DNA from: Drechmeria coniospora
Taxonomy: Eukaryota; Ascomycota; Sordariomycetes; Hypocreales; Ophiocordycipitaceae
Direction of reading: 5' to 3'
NCBI RefSeq assembly: GCF_001625195.1
Contig: NC_054391.1
Span: forward strand, 186,001 to 250,000
Length of the DNA: 64,000 nucleotides
Shown here: positions 44,779 to 55,741 of the stretch, in pieces
Position numbering within the stretch: position 1 is the stretch's first letter
Layout: the number at the start of each line of letters is the position of its first letter
Translations under genes and position numbers: made by a program
The notes under the pieces: generated by a model
The model's database searches: none
What the model saw: the letters and a program-made list of their open reading frames with translations, nothing else
Told to the model about the DNA's origin: nothing

Positions 44779-45008
44779 TATGGAGTACAGGCACAAGTAC
44801 AAGCACAAGTACCGTACAGCGCAAGTGCAAGCACAAGCACAACTACCTACATACTTACAACCACAAGTACAGTGTACCTCCGACAAGTGCAAGCACAACA
44901 AGTACAAGTGCAAGCACAAGTACCATACAGCGCAAGTGCAAGCACAAGTACTGCGCAAGTGCAAGCACTAGTACTGCGCAAGTGCAAGCACAAGTACAGC
45001 TACCTGCA
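44779..45008 (+). repeat. Hexamer-based repeat (gcaagtgcaagcacaagtac)
   Basis: About 230 bp made of alternating gcaagt, gcaagc and acaagt hexamers with interspersed gtaccgtacag. The longest clean part is 44880-45000. Confidence 0.85.
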
Positions 45009-45551
45009 CAAGCCCTTGGCACGGCCAACCACGTGGCTTCCCTTTCGGGCCCGCACCTCGGATGCTCCTGCCGAGCCGCGGCCTCCACCTGCTCCCGCTG
45101 GCCGCATTCCTTCCCTCCCCGTCCATCCTGCCTGCTTTCCGTGAAGCGGACCACCTCGGCCCCGTAGTACCTAGTTCCGGATGCCCTCGTAACGGATGTA
45201 CCTGGCGTCGCGGTAGGTTGGCTTCGGCGTCGCAGGTATCGGCCGGTAGCGCGAGTGTACTCCGTGCGGACGAACGGTGCCGCTTGCTTGCTCGCACTCG
45301 CTCGCACGCTCAAGTACCCGCAAGTACTCCGTCCGCCAACTTCATAGCACTTATACCCCGACTGTACTCCCGCACGCTGTACGGTCACCGCCCCACCGGC
45401 GGTGACGCAGCCGGAAATGGATTCCGTTGATCCGTTTTCATCGCCTCGCCTCCTCCACGTCGACCGCTTCGAGGCTCGGCTGCAACATGAATAACTCAGA
45501 CAAACGGCATCATCTACCTCGCTGAACTCTCACCGACGCTGCGCCTCCGAC
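45009..45551. other. Upstream region of the ankyrin gene
   Basis: No gene seen. Contains further cgcacgct/acttgct short repeats (45280-45330). Confidence 0.3.
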
Positions 45552-47393
45552 ATGCCCCTGCTGTCCCTGCCGACGGAGCTGCTTCTGGCCATAGCCCATC
45601 ACCTCGACTCGTGCCGGGACATCGACGCCCTGGCACGTGCCAACTGCCGGCTCTACCGGGAACTCATCATCCACCTCTACCGCTACGATGCCAAGCACTA
45701 TCGGGCCGCCGCCCTCTTCTGGGCGGCGAGGAACGGCCGCTGCGAGACGATACGGCGGGCCGTGGCCACGGGGGTTAGCCTTGACGAGCACGCCATGCTG
45801 CCCATCGCCGTCGAGAACGGCCACGGCTCCGTCGTCAGCCTCCTGCTGAGCCTGCGGGACGTCGACCTCTCCGTCAAGTGCGACAACGGCTGGACGCTCC
45901 TCGGCCTCGCCGCGCGGTCCGGTCACGCCGACGTGGCGAGGCTCCTCGTCGAGGCCGGCGCCGACATCCGCGACGGCTACGTCGGCTGGACGCCGCTCAA
46001 CGTGGCCGCCAACTCGGGCCACCTCGCCGTCGCGAGCTACCTCCTCGGCGAGGGCGCCGACCCCGAGCTGCGCAGCGAGAGCGGCTGGACGCCCCTCAAG
46101 TCGGCCTCGTGCAACGGCCACGCCGCCGTCGCCGAGCTGCTCCTCGCCAGCGGCGCCGACGTCCAGGCCTCGGCCGACCGGGGCTGGACGCCGCTGCACT
46201 CGGCCGCCAACTCGGGCCACGGGGACATTGTCGGCCTGCTCGTCGACGGCGGCGCCGACACGGCCGTCGCCACCGTCGACGGCTGGACGGCCCTGACCCT
46301 CGCCGCCGACAAGGGCAAGGCCGAGTCGGTCTGGATGCTGCTGCGCAAGGGCGCCGACGTGGCCCTGGCGTGCGGCAACGGCTGGACGCCCCTGACCCTC
46401 GCCTCCGACAGCGGCCACATCGACATTGTCGAGATGATCCTCGACGCCGGCGCCGAAATCGGCGCGCCCTGCAACCACGGCTGGACGCCCCTGAGCCTCG
46501 CCGCCGGCGCCGGCCACGCCGCCGTCGTCAAGCTGCTGCTCGACCGCGGCGCCGACGTCGCCGTCACCAACGACGCCGGCTGGCCGCCGCTCCTCACGGC
46601 CTCGGACCGCGGCCACCAGGACGTCGTCCGCGTCCTGCTCGACCACGGCGCCGACGTCCAGGCCTCGAACCCGAGCGGGTGGACGCCGCTGCACGCCGTC
46701 GCCGAGAACGGCAGGCTCGCCATCGCCGGCATGCTGCTGGATCACGGCGCCGACGCCGACGCCGCCAACCGGAGCGGCTGGAGCCCCTTTCACGTCGCCG
46801 CCCACAACAACCGCCACGAGACGGTCGAGTTCATGCTCGCGCGGTCCGCCGTCGACGTCAACCTCCGCGACAACAACGGCCGCACCGCCGCCTTCCACGC
46901 CGCCATCCGAGGCCACGCCGAGACGGTGGAGCGCATGCTCGCCCGTGACATCTCCTTTGACATTGACGACATGTACGGCTCGGCTGCCGTCCTGGCGGCC
47001 ACGAGGAACGGCCACGAGGCCGTCGTGCGCACGCTGCTCGATCACGCCGGCTTCGACACCCACTCGCCCGACTTGTTTGGCGAAACGATCCTTTCCTGGG
47101 CCGCCCGCAGCGGCAACCCTCGTCTGCTTGATTTGCTTTGCGACTATTCTCGACGACGCGGCAACGACGTAGGTGAAGACGTGCAAGTGGAGCAGAACCC
47201 TGTCAAGTTTATTGGAGATTCTTGCTGGTGCGAGATATGCACCCGCTGCACCGTGCTGGGCACCGTGTCGTACGAGTGTCCGACGTGCGACGGCGGCTGT
47301 TTTCTTGTCTGTGCCGAATGTTATGATATGGGTATACGGTGCCGAGTCGCATCTCACGAGCTGGCACCACATCAGTGCAATAGAGTAGAATGA
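45552..47393 (+). CDS. F-box, ankyrin-repeat and zinc-finger protein
   Basis: Single exon, 613 residues. The first 45 residues start L-P-T-E-L-L-L-A-I-A-H-H-L and continue with a leucine/arginine pattern of an F-box, the SKP1-binding part of SCF ubiquitin ligases. From about residue 55 to 530 there are about thirteen ankyrin repeats, several nearly canonical (G-W-T-P-L-x-x-A-A, G-H, V-x-x-L-L-x-x-G-A-D). The C-terminal 60 residues hold nine cysteines, with C-E-I-C ... C-P-T-C-D-G-G-C and a final H-x5-H, a ZZ-like zinc finger arrangement. Fungal genomes contain many such fast-evolving F-box/ankyrin genes. Role inferred: substrate adaptor for protein ubiquitination; target unknown. The sequence has strong GC-rich codon use, causing long shadow frames on the other strand. 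Confidence 0.82.
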   Translation: MPLLSLPTELLLAIAHHLDSCRDIDALARANCRLYRELIIHLYRYDAKHYRAAALFWAARNGRCETIRRAVATGVSLDEHAMLPIAVENGHGSVVSLLLSLRDVDLSVKCDNGWTLLGLAARSGHADVARLLVEAGADIRDGYVGWTPLNVAANSGHLAVASYLLGEGADPELRSESGWTPLKSASCNGHAAVAELLLASGADVQASADRGWTPLHSAANSGHGDIVGLLVDGGADTAVATVDGWTALTLAADKGKAESVWMLLRKGADVALACGNGWTPLTLASDSGHIDIVEMILDAGAEIGAPCNHGWTPLSLAAGAGHAAVVKLLLDRGADVAVTNDAGWPPLLTASDRGHQDVVRVLLDHGADVQASNPSGWTPLHAVAENGRLAIAGMLLDHGADADAANRSGWSPFHVAAHNNRHETVEFMLARSAVDVNLRDNNGRTAAFHAAIRGHAETVERMLARDISFDIDDMYGSAAVLAATRNGHEAVVRTLLDHAGFDTHSPDLFGETILSWAARSGNPRLLDLLCDYSRRRGNDVGEDVQVEQNPVKFIGDSCWCEICTRCTVLGTVSYECPTCDGGCFLVCAECYDMGIRCRVASHELAPHQCNRVE

Positions 47394-48086
47394 TGAATAT
47401 AACGTCTTCATGCCAGAACCCCCGCCAGGGACCTCCGAGGGCGCGTCGGAGCCTACGTTGCGCTTGACCAAGAATTCGACGACGCCGGCACGATGTCTGT
47501 TGCGCGAAAACACGGCCGAGAATCGTGAATCGTGTCCCAGATGGCGCAACAATGTTCAAGCACGCATAAAGACGATCAAGGAACAGCGGCGGCAACCCAA
47601 GGAAAATGACCTTGTCGCATTCCCCCGAGGAGCATCTGCCAGCCGTAGGGCACGATGCCTACGAATGCTTTTTGCACCGATGGACGCCCTCGTACCTGGT
47701 CACTGATCGAACCCTCGCACCTAGCCTCTCGCCTACCGATGACATTCCTCCGTGGCTGCGCATCGTCCGTCGTCACTTCACGCCCATGCTTCCTTCGCAA
47801 CCATGTGCCGAGCTCAGTCACACACGCCCGCGACGACGTCGACGGTAGCACGGATGCTGCCACTGGCCCGTGGGATAAAAGTGGCATGGAAAGCGCAGAG
47901 CGCATCATCGTGACGCAACAAAGTGCCCGGTGCTGCTCGCGTCGACGACGGAAACAAATCCATGCGCCGCCCTCCTGGATTCCATCACCTGTGTCGGTGG
48001 AGACTCGAGTGAGATGAGCAACAACAGTGCATCATGTGTCAGTGCCGCCCATCGTTGGCACTCTCGACGTGCCGTCGTGTCCCTTC
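47394..48086. other. Intergenic region, no gene seen
   Basis: Between the ankyrin gene and the 3' end of the PDI-like gene. Small frames on both strands are unsupported. Confidence 0.3.
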
Positions 48087-49591
48087 TCAAAGCTCGTCGC
48101 GGCTGTCGGATCCGTCCGTCGTCGCGGATTCGGACGAGGCAGCCGTCGGCTCCGCCTCGGAAGAGCCAGCCGTCACCTCGGCCTCGGAAGAGCCGGCCGT
48201 CGCCTCGGGTTCCGTCGACTGGTACGACGACTCTTGCCCCTCATGCTTGCCATCCCACGGCTGTACTTTGTTGTCCACGACGGATTGGATAAAGTCACCG
48301 ACAATGTCGGGGACGAGCTCGCCGGCGTACGGGTATGCTAGCTTCGTCGACAGGTCGTACACGGCGAAGCCCACCTTGCCGGATATGCCCAGGCCGCTCG
48401 TCGGCCACTCGTCCGAGTTGAAGGTGACGAGAACGATGCCGGGCTCGTGGTCCTTGAACCGTTGGGCCACGGACATCATGCGTATCCTGTACTTGTTGAG
48501 CTCGGCTCGGTCGTTGCTAAAGTAGTAGGCTAGATATTTTTCGTGCTGCGCCGTGGAACGAGGTTAGCGTCGACTCGGCCGCGCATGTGCTCGGCCGCCG
48601 TGGCCCGACAGGACGTACGCGCGTGAGCTTGAGGTTTCTCTTGCTCGTGAGCTCTTGAATCAGCGGCTCCGTGCACGCCGACACAAACTCCCTGAGGGGG
48701 TCGACGAGGTTCAAGTCGGAGATGCTGAGCTCCGTCTCCTCGATGTGGTTGTGGCACCTGAACTGGGCCGGAGGCTGCGCGCCGGAGACGAGGCCAAAGG
48801 TGTATCGGTCGTGCAGCTTCTCGGCCGTTTCGGTGTACCAGCCTAGCAACTCTTTCTCTTCGCCCAGCGAGGCGATGAAGACGATGTCGTCGATGGTGGA
48901 GAACGAGGCGAGGTCGTCGCCGCCGACATTCGTCATCATCGGTCGGAGGATGCGTTCCACAAAGGAGACGATGCTGCATCGACGTCAGCACCATCCAAGG
49001 TCGGGGCTGCGCGGTCGGGTGGCACAAACGCCGTCGCTCGTCGATCGCCACGGTATCGGACCATGGCTCCGTCGCGACGATAGAGCCTGATGGTGGGGAA
49101 GGAGACGACGTCAAACTCTCGACAGAGCTCGGCGTCTCGGGTGCAATCAATCGCCAGCCGCGTCGTGCCGGTGTGCTGAACCGTTTCCCACTCCGGCAGC
49201 AGCGTCGTGCTCGCCTCCCTGCGAGACCGGCCATCGTCAGCCAAGCCAGTCACCGACCGAGTCGTGCTTTTGCCCGTGACGGCGGCAACGATGGAGACTT
49301 ACGCATCAGGCTGCCGAGTGCAACCAATTGATCAGCACGTCGAGTCCACGGCGAGTCGAGCTACGGCGCCCATCCGGACGGTACTCACCACGACAACTAC
49401 CCGGACTCGGCATCAGCGAATGATCAGGTGTCCAACGGACGTGCTATTCGGCATCATTCGTGCAACTTACAGGCAATGAGGGTGCGTTCGTCTTCGGCGA
49501 GGCTCTTCTTCACCTCGGCCTCTCGGCTCGTCGTCCACGCTGCCGCCTGACCGGCCAGCAGGGGAATGGCCCATACGACGGGAGACCACAT
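48087..49591 (-). CDS. Protein-disulfide-isomerase-like ER protein (no visible CxxC)
   Basis: Minus strand. Exons I can support: 49591-49471, 49218-49030, 48973-48619 and 48545-48087. The first gives a signal peptide (M-W-S-P-V-V-W-A-I-P-L-L-A-G-Q-A-A-A) and T-L-I-A; the second reads E-A-S-T-T-L-L-P-E-W, D-C-T-R-D-A-E-L-C and F-P-T-I-R-L-Y, a thioredoxin-fold domain with the cis-Pro; the third and fourth resemble the b and b' domains; the end is an acidic Ser/Glu repeat and the ER-retrieval signal R-D-E-L. The segment that should hold the first active site lies between exons 1 and 2, where I could not find a clean junction: a piece reading C-T-R-Q-P-D-A in the right frame (about 49305-49325) has no AG acceptor, and a longer candidate exon contains a TGA. 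No CxxC is seen, so a redox-inactive chaperone-like PDI is inferred. Confidence 0.7.
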
Positions 49592-50455
49592 CCTGCAGAC
49601 GTCGATCCTTTGATTCCCTGCTCCTTGTCCTTGTCCTCGTCGCCGGCGAGCTGTACGCCGTGGTGGGTGGGGTGGTGGGTGGTGGGTGGTGCTGGGAGAG
49701 CACTTCGGTCGAGGATCCGAAAGATGCTGAAATGGCGATGCTAGCAAAATCGACACGACGCCTCCCTTTGGATGACCTAGGCTGCGTTATTGTTGTTGCT
49801 TCTGGTAACTCACACGGCTCACCCGATGGTCGTTCGACGCCTACGCAGGACAGGACAGAACGTGAGACATGCCGAAACAGCTAGCCGGTTCTGCTCAAGG
49901 GCCTACGCAGCTCGTTTCCCCTCTGGGACTGGCGGCCGTAGGGATGTTATGCTGCATCGTCCGTTGCTCGCCAGTCGATGGTGCGGGTTGAGGCCGTCGT
50001 CCATCATGCCATGTTGGAATAGCCCTCAAGCCTCAAATGGATGACGTGTCCCTTACGTCCGTCACGGCAGCCACCGCGACGGAAGCCACAGCGACGGAAG
50101 CCACAGCGATGAAGCCACAGGCTGCCAACATGAGGCGCACGCCATGAGGCTACCAAAATGTCCTCCCCCCTTCCCCCTCCCCCCCTCCCTCCCATGTCTG
50201 ACCAGGCCAGCGAGGCCCCCCCCGTCGCACGAATGCAGGAACAGGAACGGACGATGGAGCGATGTGATGTTGCGTGTACTTGCTTGACGGTACATGCCTC
50301 GACTCTCCCGCCCCTGGCCTTGCTTTTGCCACCCGCTCCCTCGTCGCTCCTCGAATCGACCCAGTGCCGTCCATACCGTCCGTCCGTCTCGCTGTCATGG
50401 CCGTTCAGCTACGGCGATAATCTCCCGAATCACTCTCCAGAAAAACACCATCACG
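49592..50455. other. Divergent intergenic region
   Basis: Common 5' flank of the PDI-like gene and the prolyl-hydroxylase-like gene, both ER proteins. A gcgacggaagccaca unit is repeated about three times at 50075-50115. Pyrimidine-rich tract at 50160-50195. No gene seen. Confidence 0.4.
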
Positions 50456-51397
50456 ATGCAGACCCGAGAGCTCCTCGCCTGGGCGATGCTCGCCGTCGCG
50501 GGCGTCGTGCGGGCCGAGGCCGACGTGCCCCCTCCGGCGGAATCCTCTGAAGCCGTGGCCTCGGACGGCGTGGCCTCGGACGGCGAAGCCTCTGAGCCGG
50601 CGGCGCCCATTTCCATCATCCCCGACGACTATACCTGCGTCCACCCGCCGTACCGGGCTCACATCTTTAGCCAGTCGCCGCTCATCGTCTACCTCGAAAA
50701 TTTCATCACGCCGGATGAACGCGTCCACCTGCAAGCAATAGCGTACGTCGCCTTCTCCCGCCTCTCCTGCCCCCCCCCCCCCCCTCGTGGCCTCGACTCG
50801 AGCTTCCAGCTGACGTCGGCTCGCAGCCACGGCAAGTTTCAGAGCTCCGTCGTCCTCAACCCCGAAGGTCGCGCCGTCTCCAACTCGGTCCGCTCCTCGC
50901 AGTCGACGACGGTCAAGGCCGACGCCGTCGTGCGCTGCGTCGAGGCTCGGGCCTTGGACTTTCAGGGCTTCGACATCCCCGCCGTCCATGTCGAGGGCAT
51001 CCAGCTCGTCAAGTACGCGCCGACGCAGCAGTACCTCCACCACACCGACTGGCTCAAGGACCCGCACAAGTCCATCAAGGAGGGCGGCAACCGCATCAGC
51101 TCCTTCTTCGGCTCCGTCAAGGCTGTCAACGTCACGGGCGGCGGCACCAACTTTCCGCTGCAGACTGCCCCGACCGACAGCCGCTGGTGCCGCTTCGTCG
51201 ACTGCGACCAGCCCTACGACGCCGGCGTGACGTTTCGCCCCATCGAGGGCAACGTGGTCTACTGGAACAACCTCCACGAGGACGGCCGAGGCGACGACCG
51301 AACGCTGCACGCCGGCTTGCCCGTCGTGTCGGGGGAAAAGATTGGCATCAACATATGGACTCGGCAGGCGGCGGTGCCGGACTGGTGGAGGAACTGA
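50456..51397 (+). CDS. Prolyl-4-hydroxylase-like 2OG/Fe(II) oxygenase, secretory
   Basis: Proposed exons 50456-50742 and 50827-51397, 285 residues. The 84-bp intron (donor GTACGT, GCTGAC branch site, CGCAG acceptor) is a multiple of three, so the frame reads through; its translation is proline-rich from a C15 run, supporting that it is spliced. A signal peptide (M-Q-T-R-E-L-L-A-W-A-M-L-A-V-A-G-V-V-R-A) precedes an Ala/Ser/Glu linker and the P4Hc domain: iron ligands H-T-D in Y-L-H-H-T-D-W and His in T-L-H-A-G-L-P-V, with Lys in G-E-K-I-G-I-N-I-W binding 2-oxoglutarate. Also W-R/V-Y-W-N-N-L near the end. Expected in the ER; substrate may be proline in secreted proteins or a small molecule. Head-to-head with the PDI-like gene. 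Confidence 0.85.
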   Translation: MQTRELLAWAMLAVAGVVRAEADVPPPAESSEAVASDGVASDGEASEPAAPISIIPDDYTCVHPPYRAHIFSQSPLIVYLENFITPDERVHLQAIAYVAFSRLSCPPPPPRGLDSSFQLTSARSHGKFQSSVVLNPEGRAVSNSVRSSQSTTVKADAVVRCVEARALDFQGFDIPAVHVEGIQLVKYAPTQQYLHHTDWLKDPHKSIKEGGNRISSFFGSVKAVNVTGGGTNFPLQTAPTDSRWCRFVDCDQPYDAGVTFRPIEGNVVYWNNLHEDGRGDDRTLHAGLPVVSGEKIGINIWTRQAAVPDWWRN

Positions 51398-54300
51398 GGG
51401 CGTGCGAGCGTGCGTGCCTGTATCGTACGAATTTCCACGCCATCTCGTCCCAGACTCGCCGGCTCGGACCGTGTCTGCACTGCGTTGCTTGCCCTTCACC
51501 TCTCGCGGCTGGATATAGTCAGCATCATGCTCGCTGCAACGTTTTTTATCTTCCGGCACCCATGCTCCCCAACGTGCTCCCCAACATGCTCCCCCAAGTC
51601 CACGTGCATGTCCTTTGCAAAGACTTGACAGAGCCAGGTTTTGATGCCGCAGTGACGCAGCAAGCTCACATATGTGCAGAGGCAGGCATTCGACCGGCCC
51701 GAAATGATGCGGCTGACTGTACATTCAAGTACGGTGGAAGAGCCTTTCACTGCCCGTGCGCGAATTGCGTGACTTGTTCATAATGCCACGGTGGTGCAAA
51801 AATCATGTGCCCTCGCCGACCGCAGCCTCCACTAGCATCCTGCTCTTTTCTTCTTTTTTTTTCCTTCTTCATGCTCACGGCCCATCAAACCGCCGACGCA
51901 CAGCATCGAGACAAGCTGGCCGAACGGCTTACGACCCTCCTACCCGACGGCCGCTGACCGCAACCATCATTGCCCTTCCCTCAGATGGTGGTTGGAGGTG
52001 GAAGGGACACCAGAGACGCTGCCGAGGGCGAGCGGCCTCGACTGTCGTGAGCGATGGCTGCCGCAAGAATCGACACGGTTCCCAGCCTCGTCCCCGTTCC
52101 TCGATGCTGGCATCGCTTGGCAACCACGGCACTTCCCTTGGCCGCATCCCCAGGTCGAGCCCTCGACCGTTTCTCGGTCGGGTCGGGTTTCACCTTGCCC
52201 ATCGACCACCGACCCCAACCATCTCGCTCGGCCAGCGGCCCTGATGTGAGACTTGCAACGGTGGCCGTCCTTGAAGCATTGCCAATTTCTGTCACCGCAG
52301 TACGCGTCCTTGCCCATCGTGCCCGTCGCGTCGACGCTCTCCGGGGGCTCCATGCACCACGGCAGTTGACCAGGTCTACACTGCTCGGCAGATACGCCTT
52401 GCCGACAAAGAGGACGTCCGGTTCGCCACGCTGGCTCGCGGTAAGAGACGAGACGGCCGGGCGTAACGTGCACGGCAAGAGAAGCAGCAGCGGCCATGAA
52501 CCGCTTTCGGCCGTGGTTGCTTCCTTAAGGTGGCATTGTTCGTCGTGCATTCACCAGTGCGCTCAAGGACCACGAGATTTTCCGTGACGGCATCTACACG
52601 GTTAGGATCATCTCGTTAGCATCTTCGCCTTCAACCGACTCTCCCCGCACGGTACGGACCTCAAGTGAGTCCTGGCCTTCGCTGCATCCTGTTCACCGCC
52701 ACCCAACCCTGGGCATTTGGGAATCAATCTTCGGGTCACTAGAACAATCCGTACGACGGCACATGTATCGGACTCGGAATTCTCGCGGCGGAGATGCCGC
52801 ATGTTGAACAACGCAGAGAGGCTCATTGAGCTTCAGAGTGCAGCGTCTGCGACACGACTCGGATTTCCAGACACGTCAAGTGATGCCCAGGCGTGAAGAG
52901 TACGTCCAAGACTTTGTTGACTCTGTCTCGCATGGCAGCTACCAGCTCAGTTGCCGTGCAACGTGGCGTGCTCCCTGTGAATCATCAACTCAAAGGAGCT
53001 GTCCCGTCCCGGTACCATTGCCGCATGGCCGAATTTGGGGCGATGCAACGCCGCAGCCGCTGGGGTTGAAGCGTGCATGCATCTTGTAAGTATTGGCAAA
53101 CGTACAACGGCTCCACGGCAAGTCATTGGGATCGGTTTCGGAAGTCAATAATCGTGGTCGTTGTTCCCCAGACGATGCTGTCGGTAAACAAGTCGACATA
53201 CCGAATGCCGCCATTCGAGCCTCTACGGATGGACGGCCCCGACCCTCGCCGACGACAAGGCCGAGTCCGTCCGGCACATTCCATGCGCAGGCTTCTGCTG
53301 GCCCAACTCTTGCCCGGCCGGTTGAACGTTGTGCATGCCCCGAACGAACCATGCCGGATACAAATGCCCGTTTGTTCCAGAAACGGACGGTATCGACTGG
53401 TACGCGATGCGACCGGGCCTTGGGCTGCATCCTGGATCCCGACGGCATGCATGGTCATGGGCCACGGGCGACGACATGGCCGACAGGCTGCTTCCCGGCA
53501 CCAATGCGGGCGACAACAGTGCATGCAAGGGCAGGGGCCTTGGCAATGCTTGGAGTCGACTTGCGCCGAGTCCGCCGCAGGGGTTCGGGGTGGAGCTCGG
53601 AGTTGGAAACGGGAGCGCCTTGCGCCTGTCCGCCGCCCGTGCCAGGCGCTGCGCCGTCAAGATCGGAGATGGGCGGCGCGAGAAGCCGGTGCCGGAACCC
53701 AAGAAAGGGCACGAGGACCTAGACGTCTCGGTCGTTGAGCGAGCAAGAGGCCGCGGTGCCGCTCGCAGAGGCAACTGTCCTCTCCATTCTCGACATCACG
53801 CAAGCTACGACGGGTGCTAGAAGTGCCGGCCGGGAGAAACCGTTTCACGCATCCACGGTGCTTTCGATTTGATGAGAGGCCGCCTCGTCCCGAGCACCCC
53901 GGCTTGTGGTGGTTCCACTGTTTTCAGATGACAAGAAGTGTTGGGGCCCGATGCAAGTCTCCTCCTTTGCGAATGCATCCCTTGAGCACACGAAAGCCTC
54001 CCCTCGAGGGTTCAATCGCCCATCGCTCCCATCCCTAGAGAGGCTGCGGCACGACCGATAAAAACCGGCTCCAAGGCCGTACCTGAGATTTGGCCGACTG
54101 GCTGTCACGGCATGCATCCCCTCCGCCGTGCCTATCATTGCGTCGTCACATTCGGATGCAGGGAGATGACGCTACCATGCCGTGAGAAAGAGTTGCTTCG
54201 AAAGCGGGACCCCTTGAGCTCGCAGGATGCTATATAACATGGTGTGATGAAATCAACCATGTCGAGGAAGTCAGCCGACACGCAACGGTCGTGGCTACTA

Positions 54301-55655
54301 CTTGGCACTCGTGAGGAACCCCCAAACTTGGAGCACAAATGGTGTCGTGGTACGGCATCGCCTCACGGGCAACCGAGAAGAGCGGCCGAGGTCGACCTTG
54401 ATTTATCCCTCTCCTTTGCAGCAAAGCTTTCAGGCGACGTCTTGTTCAGAAGCTCGAGCGCCTGTTTGATCCGGACGACGAGCTCGTCCGCCGTGCGCTC
54501 CTCGTCAAGCATCTCCCCCTCGACGGCGATCAATCAGGAACCGCACGGCGTTGCAGGTGCGAAAATGCGTGTTCTGCACCATGTTCGTGGCCGGCAAGGA
54601 GCAACGTGCATTGGAAACGGCACACCGGACCGCGCTCACCTCCCTTCTATTCACCACCAATTCGCCGGAACCAGCACCGGTCACACTCATGCCCTTGCCA
54701 GGGCCAACTCGACGGAAGCGACGTCGCGGGCACGACGCGGTAGGGGCGCTGCCTCCTCCTCCTTGGCATCGATGCATCGTCGGCGCCGGTCTCACCTACG
54801 GAGTGGCGGGCGTCTCGACGACAGTCTCGTGGCTACGTCGACCTATCAGCAGAGGCGAGGATGCTACGCCGTCCCCAACAACCGTCCTGCTTGTGCGTGT
54901 GCCTTCATACCATTGGAACTCCCCCGAGACCTGCTTCGTCGGGCAAACGCTGCCGTCGAAGAGGGTTGCGGTGAGGCGGCGCATTGATTGCTTCTTCTTG
55001 CCCGGCCATGGTCACTCGCTCCACCACGATGTGCCTGGGAGGCGGGGACAGCATCGAGGGAAGGCGTGGGAGCATTGATGGGAGCATTGAGTCCTGACAG
55101 CGTCAAGGCGCGAAGGAATATTCATTGCATGCACAATGCATGAATGCCCCGGCAGCCTCGAAGCCGTCGTGAAGGATGACGGGATAAATACAACATCATG
55201 ACGAGCCCTCGCACTTGCCGACGCCGCTGTGACAGCATCATCGATGAGATCGATGCCATTCACATCACCATCCGCACCATCACCATGCACGACATGATGC
55301 ACGCCGTCCCCATTCATACATCCGCGCCATCTCTTGGCTCTACCCGCAGCGGCCGCCGTTTTCTGGAGCCGCACAATTGTCCTGTCCGCTTGGATGGTGC
55401 CGCTCCGTCCATCGCGAGCAGGGGTTAGGGAGGCATAGGCTTGGTGCGAGGCCTGGAGGCAGCGATGCCCACTTTTGCATTGAAGTAGGTTCCAATTTTC
55501 CGCGCGAGGCAGATGATTTGCATAAAAGTCCCGGGGGCACAATCCTGAATCGGGGGCACTCCTTGCGAGCATGAATAAAGCGAGTTTATTTTTTTTTTTT
55601 TTTGCACGCTCGTCGTCGGGACGCAGATGGGTTTACTTACACGGACAAGACGACG
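51398..55655. other. 4.2-kb region without a confident gene
   Basis: Many overlapping open frames of 60-247 codons on both strands, none with a recognised family. One stretch on the minus strand (52550-52260) has a hydrophobic leader in one frame (W-P-L-L-L-L-L-P-C) and a cysteine-rich segment (five Cys within 45 residues, including P-W-C-M and W-Q-C-F) in the next, as if a small secreted protein had suffered a one-base frameshift. Poly-T at 55585-55605. Possibly a graveyard of decayed genes. Confidence 0.3.
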
Positions 55656-55661
55656 TATAAA
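55656..55661 (+). promoter_or_regulatory. TATA box of the SMP-30-like gene
   Basis: tataaa, 81 bp before the ATG at 55742. Confidence 0.45.
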
Positions 55662-55741
55662 GATGGCATGGCCACGGGCCTCTGCGCCGTCGCTCCTCGC
55701 CGCTCACCACCTCCCAACAACTTATCAGCATCCTGCCCAGC

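Noticed and set aside
45510..47552. 680-codon minus-strand frame opposite the ankyrin gene
   Set aside because: Shadow of a GC-rich repeated coding sequence; its Gly/Arg/Val-rich translation has no domain.
48087..48130. Reading the PDI-like C-terminus as low-complexity noise
   Set aside because: The frame ends in R-D-E-L after an acidic tail, joins upstream exons in frame, and matches ER-resident proteins.
49300..49460. TGA in the PDI-like gene as a selenocysteine codon
   Set aside because: Ascomycetes lack the selenocysteine machinery and no SECIS-like context was looked for or expected; a splicing problem is the simpler explanation.
50405..51724. 439-codon minus-strand frame opposite the P4H-like gene
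   Set aside because: Shadow frame with no family features.
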